Source: an uncultured bacterium
Lineage (GTDB): Bacteria > Actinomycetota > Coriobacteriia > Coriobacteriales > Coriobacteriaceae
Reading direction: 5' to 3'
Length of the DNA stretch: 9,781 bases
NCBI GenBank assembly: GCA_905216075.1
Contig: CAJMSO010000051.1
Location: 1-9,781, forward strand
Shown: positions 5,762-9,781 of the stretch, one piece after another
Layout: every line of letters begins with the position of its first letter
How positions within the stretch are numbered: the stretch's first letter is position 1
Program-made: the position numbers and the translations under genes
The notes under the pieces: generated by a model
Database searches by the model: none
Told to the model about the DNA's origin: nothing
What the model saw: the letters and a program-made list of their open reading frames with translations, nothing else

Positions 5762-7093
5762 CTAGTGGAGTTCTGGCCAGAACTCCTTATTCGCCTCAAT
5801 GAGATCGTCAAGGATCTTCTTTGCAACGGAGGCAGAGGGGACCGTCTTCGAAAGCGTCAGCGCCTGCCAAAGCTCCTGATAGGAATGGTCGACCCAAGCA
5901 GACACTGCAAGCTTTTCGACCGAGACCTGTTCCTCCATAAGTCCTTTCTGGAATTGCGGAATCTCACCTTGGCAAATTTTCTCGTAGCCGTCGCTGCCGA
6001 CGATGCAGGGGATCTCGACCATAGCCGTTGGGTCAAAATTGGACACAGCCCCGTCGTTGGGAACAATCAGCGAGAAACGTTCACGGGTGTTCTCTGCCAA
6101 AGCGCGAGCGAGATCGACAATGTACTCAGCGTGGGTATCCGGCTTAAGGCCGAAACCCTCAGACGTGCCCTTTTCGATAATCTGGCGGGCGGTGCCGAAG
6201 ACGCGTTTCTCGCGGCCCTCACGGACCTCGTCGGTGCGGGTGTGGTTGGGGTCGGTGTGCTCAACCACATAGTCCGGGAAGAGATAGTACTTGAGGTAGG
6301 TGTTCGGGATGGTATTCGGATCGAGCGCGTAAACATCCTTAGCCTTACGGAACGTCTGGTCCCAAGATGCATCGACGAATTCAAGGCCGGAATCCTCGCC
6401 GGCATAGCCGTTTTTAGCCATTTGAGCCTTGATAGTGGGCATAAGGTCATTGCCAGCACGGTCGTGAATCTTTGTCCACCAGCCAAAGTGGTTGAGACCG
6501 TAGTAGCCGACGACGAGGTCGTTGTGGTCCTTGAGACCACACATCTGAGCCATGATATCCATCAGTGCTATTGGCATGTCGCAGATGTTGATGATCTTTG
6601 AATCCGGGCGAAGACGGCGTGTCGCCTCGGCAACGATTGCCGCGGGGTTGGAGTAGTTGAGCATCCATGCGTCAGGACTGTATTTCTCCATGTAGTCAAG
6701 GATCTCGAGTACGCCGCCAATGGAGCGCAAGCCATAAGCAATGCCACCAGGACCGCAGGTCTCTTGGCCAAGAACGCCATAGCGCAGGGGAATCTTCTCG
6801 TCCTTATCGCGCATAGCGTACTTGCCAACGCGAATCTGGGCAAGTACAAAGTCGATGCCTGTGAAGGCCTCCTCAGGGTCGGTCGTATAGCTGAAGGTTA
6901 CCTCTGGAGCATTCTCCCTGATGTAGATGGCACATGCCTTGGCAATTGTCCCCTGACGCTCGGCATCGTTGTCATAGAGCGTAATCCTATTGATGGGGAA
7001 CACATCACGCTTCGCGAGAAGTGTCAGAACAACACCCGGTGTATAAGTGCTTCCGCCTCCCGCGATAGTAACCGCATAGCTCTGTTTTGCCAT
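5762..7093 (-). CDS. glvA: 6-phospho-alpha-glucosidase, glycoside hydrolase family 4 (GlvA-like)
   Basis: The enzyme hydrolyses 6-phospho-alpha-glucosides, such as maltose 6-phosphate, to glucose 6-phosphate and a sugar. It acts in the cytoplasm with NAD and a divalent metal through the redox-type GH4 mechanism. At 443 residues it is close to Bacillus GlvA (about 449) and matches it in long blocks. These include the Rossmann motif TIAGGGSTYTPG (9-20), the aspartate of LYDND, GQETCGPGGIAYG with Glu111, NYSNPAAI (146-153), NICDMP with Cys171 and Asp172, NHFGWW with His202, and NTYLKYY. All known metal and catalytic positions are present. ATG 7093 is preceded by GGAGG with a 7-base gap. It is first in a minus-strand set with the PTS permease and is controlled from a promoter holding two operator candidates. 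The symbol is by resemblance; the natural substrate may be another alpha-glucoside, including sucrose isomers or trehalose. Confidence 0.95.
   Translation of the reverse strand: MAKQSYAVTIAGGGSTYTPGVVLTLLAKRDVFPINRITLYDNDAERQGTIAKACAIYIRENAPEVTFSYTTDPEEAFTGIDFVLAQIRVGKYAMRDKDEKIPLRYGVLGQETCGPGGIAYGLRSIGGVLEILDYMEKYSPDAWMLNYSNPAAIVAEATRRLRPDSKIINICDMPIALMDIMAQMCGLKDHNDLVVGYYGLNHFGWWTKIHDRAGNDLMPTIKAQMAKNGYAGEDSGLEFVDASWDQTFRKAKDVYALDPNTIPNTYLKYYLFPDYVVEHTDPNHTRTDEVREGREKRVFGTARQIIEKGTSEGFGLKPDTHAEYIVDLARALAENTRERFSLIVPNDGAVSNFDPTAMVEIPCIVGSDGYEKICQGEIPQFQKGLMEEQVSVEKLAVSAWVDHSYQELWQALTLSKTVPSASVAKKILDDLIEANKEFWPELH
5767..5786. repeat. Perfect 20-bp palindrome at the 3' end of the GH4 gene
   Basis: GGAGTTCTGGCCAGAACTCC equals its own reverse complement. 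It encodes the conserved KEFWPEL tail of the GH4 enzyme, 3 bases before the stop. In RNA it can form a 7-bp stem with loop TGGCCA between the GH4 and PTS coding regions. Confidence 0.7.
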
Positions 7094-7104
7094 TACAAAT
7101 CCTC

Positions 7105-7118
7105 CTGTCTAGACATGT
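7105..7118. promoter_or_regulatory. Operator candidate O1 (proximal)
   Basis: CTGTCTAGACATGT contains the perfect palindrome TGTCTAGACA (7106-7115). An identical 14-mer occurs at 7156-7169. O1 lies between the predicted transcription start (about 7126) and the ribosome binding site of the GH4 gene (7101-7105). A dimeric GntR/HutC repressor is the expected ligand, encoded divergently next door. Confidence 0.75.
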
Positions 7119-7132
7119 ACTTGACAACTTGA

Positions 7133-7162
7133 ATTATAGCCACATGATTTGCTATCTGTCTA
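7133..7162 (-). promoter_or_regulatory. Promoter of the GH4-PTS operon
   Basis: On the minus strand, TATAAT (7138-7133) is a perfect -10 box. TAGACA (7162-7157) is a near-consensus -35 box with an 18-bp spacer, and transcription would start near 7126. The -35 box is part of operator candidate O2. Confidence 0.75.
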
Positions 7163-7169
7163 GACATGT
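7156..7169. promoter_or_regulatory. Operator candidate O2 (distal, on the -35 box)
   Basis: This is the second identical CTGTCTAGACATGT. Its centre is 51 bp from that of O1, about five helical turns, so repressor dimers on the two sites could face the same side of the helix. It overlaps the -35 box of the GH4 promoter and would block polymerase directly. Confidence 0.75.
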
Positions 7170-7209
7170 TAAGCGCACGGGTGAACGGTTGATTTATGGC
7201 GGTAAGCGG

Positions 7210-7238
7210 CAACTTTAAGTGCCTCCACTTCCTATAAT
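7210..7238 (+). promoter_or_regulatory. Promoter of the gntR-type regulator gene
   Basis: TATAAT at 7233-7238 is a perfect -10 box. The -35 region (CAACTT at 7210-7215 with a 17-bp spacer) is poor. Transcription would start near 7245, leaving a leader of about 57 bases. O2 lies about 65 bp upstream of the -10, so autoregulation from it is possible but not evident. Confidence 0.55.
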
Positions 7239-7301
7239 TGATAGAAGCGGATAATCGCGCCGATTCGACGCATTCCGTACAACCTCAATAAGGAGAGCAT
7301 T

Positions 7302-8042
7302 TTGGCAAGAATCCTGTACAGTGAAATTTACCGAAGCCTACGAGAGCGAATTGTCGAAGGCAAGCATCCCGTGGGATCGCTCCTTCCTTCCGAACAAAAT
7401 CTTTCCAAAGAGTTCTCCTGCTCTCGAATGACGGTGCGCAAGGCTATCTCACTTCTCGCAAATGAAGGTCTAGTTCAGTCCATTAAAGGCAAGGGAGTCC
7501 TCGTAATCGAGACGTCACATGCAGGCACCAGCAAAGAGGGCGCATTCACCGTAAGCGGCCTTTGTTCGTTCAGCGAATCGGCACACGCGATCGGAGCAAT
7601 CCCAACGTCAAAAATCGTCTATTTCGAACACGTAAGCACCAATAAGTATCTAGCTCAGTTGACGGGATTTCCCGAAGGAGAAGACCTTACGCATTTGAAG
7701 CTCGTCCGCATGCTCGACGATAAACCGGTCGCAGTCGACCGCCACTACTTCCTAACTTCTTCCGTTCCCGGCTTAAACGAGCAGAATGCCACCCTATCGC
7801 TCTTCCATTACATCGAGGATGAGCTAGGGCTCACCATTGCCGTGAGCAAACGAACGATAACCCTCGACCAGCCCGACACCGAGGACTGCCGGCTGCTTGG
7901 CGTCGATTCTTCTTCGTATCTGGCAGTCGTAACCAGCCAGACATTCGACTCAACCGGAACTCAATTTGAGTACATCGAGGCACGTTACATTCCAAGCATT
8001 TTTCATTTTCATGACACGGCAACGCGCACGCCCTTACCCTAG
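7302..8042 (+). CDS. GntR/HutC-family repressor with UTRA domain (TreR-like)
   Basis: This 246-residue cytoplasmic transcription factor is normal length for the HutC subfamily. The N-terminal winged helix-turn-helix (about 4-70) shows LPSEQNLSKEFSCSRMTVRK (28-47) and the wing KGKGVLVIE. Residues from about 85 to 240 form a UTRA effector domain ending with the typical EARYIPSIFHF. UTRA regulators of sugar operons bind phosphorylated sugars, so the likely inducer is the 6-phospho sugar made by the neighbouring PTS or released by the GH4 enzyme. The start is TTG 7302, supported by AAGGAG 6 bases upstream. It is divergent from the GH4-PTS genes, and two identical palindromes in the shared 208-bp region are its probable operators. 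Resemblance to TreR is at family level only. Confidence 0.92.
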   Translation: MARILYSEIYRSLRERIVEGKHPVGSLLPSEQNLSKEFSCSRMTVRKAISLLANEGLVQSIKGKGVLVIETSHAGTSKEGAFTVSGLCSFSESAHAIGAIPTSKIVYFEHVSTNKYLAQLTGFPEGEDLTHLKLVRMLDDKPVAVDRHYFLTSSVPGLNEQNATLSLFHYIEDELGLTIAVSKRTITLDQPDTEDCRLLGVDSSSYLAVVTSQTFDSTGTQFEYIEARYIPSIFHFHDTATRTPLP

Positions 8043-8089
8043 CAAACGGCACGGAGCAGACTCTTCCCTAATTAATTTGTTCAACAAGA

Positions 8090-8122
8090 GAGCCGGGGCC
8101 CGCATGATGCGGACCCCGGCTC
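8090..8122 (-). terminator. Strong hairpin between the regulator and glutamine synthetase genes
   Basis: GAGCCGGGG (8090-8098) pairs with CCCCGGCTC (8114-8122). After one C/A mismatch, CCGCA (8100-8104) pairs with TGCGG (8108-8112) around a 3-base loop. On the minus strand it is followed by TCTTGTTG, fitting termination of the glutamine synthetase gene 28 bp away. On the plus strand it also lies 47 bp after the regulator stop, but no T tract follows there. Confidence 0.7.
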
Positions 8123-8150
8123 AATACCGTGACGATATTTCAGTTACGCT

Positions 8151-9781
<1,631 letters not shown>

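Noticed and set aside
5765..6601. Long plus-strand open frame opposite the GH4 gene
   Set aside because: The GH4 enzyme on the minus strand is unmistakable across the whole region; the plus frame has no family features.

Overview
The window most likely comes from a Gram-positive, moderately high-GC member of the Coriobacteriia, with Collinsella or a close relative the best guess. This rests on a MurT/GatD lipid II amidation locus, a type III glutamine synthetase, a PTS/GH4 sugar operon and frequent TTG starts. It is judged from protein families and base composition only; no database comparison was possible.

Layout. Positions 2-1847 (+) hold the 3' part of murT followed by gatD, which together amidate the D-Glu of lipid II. 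The murT frame is broken by an apparent +1 shift near 462-466, and the repaired frame runs into gatD without a stop. A strong hairpin terminator follows. Positions 1907-2051 hold four copies of a 15-bp motif in alternating orientation at an exact 40-bp period. A tRNA-Glu(UUC) gene lies at 2147-2223 with its own terminator. About 110 bp starting in the tRNA 3' end and running through the terminator are repeated, diverged, 189-192 bp downstream, leaving a decayed tRNA 3' end and a second, covarying terminator hairpin.

Positions 2661-7093 (-) read as a sugar-use gene set, in transcription order: a GH4 6-phospho-alpha-glucosidase (GlvA-like), a PTS EIIBC permease without an EIIA domain, and a cytoplasmic beta-lactamase-fold serine hydrolase of unknown substrate. 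A GntR/HutC regulator with a UTRA domain (7302-8042, +) is divergent from them. The 208-bp divergent control region carries two identical 14-bp palindromic operator candidates, one on the -35 box of the GH4 promoter and one between its start site and ribosome binding site. A simple model follows: the PTS imports and phosphorylates an alpha-glucoside, the GH4 enzyme cleaves the 6-phosphate product, and the sugar phosphate releases the UTRA repressor. The serine hydrolase may belong to the operon or be separate; a hairpin lies between it and the PTS gene.

Positions 8151-9781 (-) hold the C-terminal three quarters or so of a type III glutamine synthetase, cut by the window end, with a strong hairpin just beyond its stop. 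The 2.5-8.05 kb block is visibly less GC-rich than the murT/gatD and glutamine synthetase flanks and sits beside a duplicated tRNA 3' end, so it may be accessory DNA.
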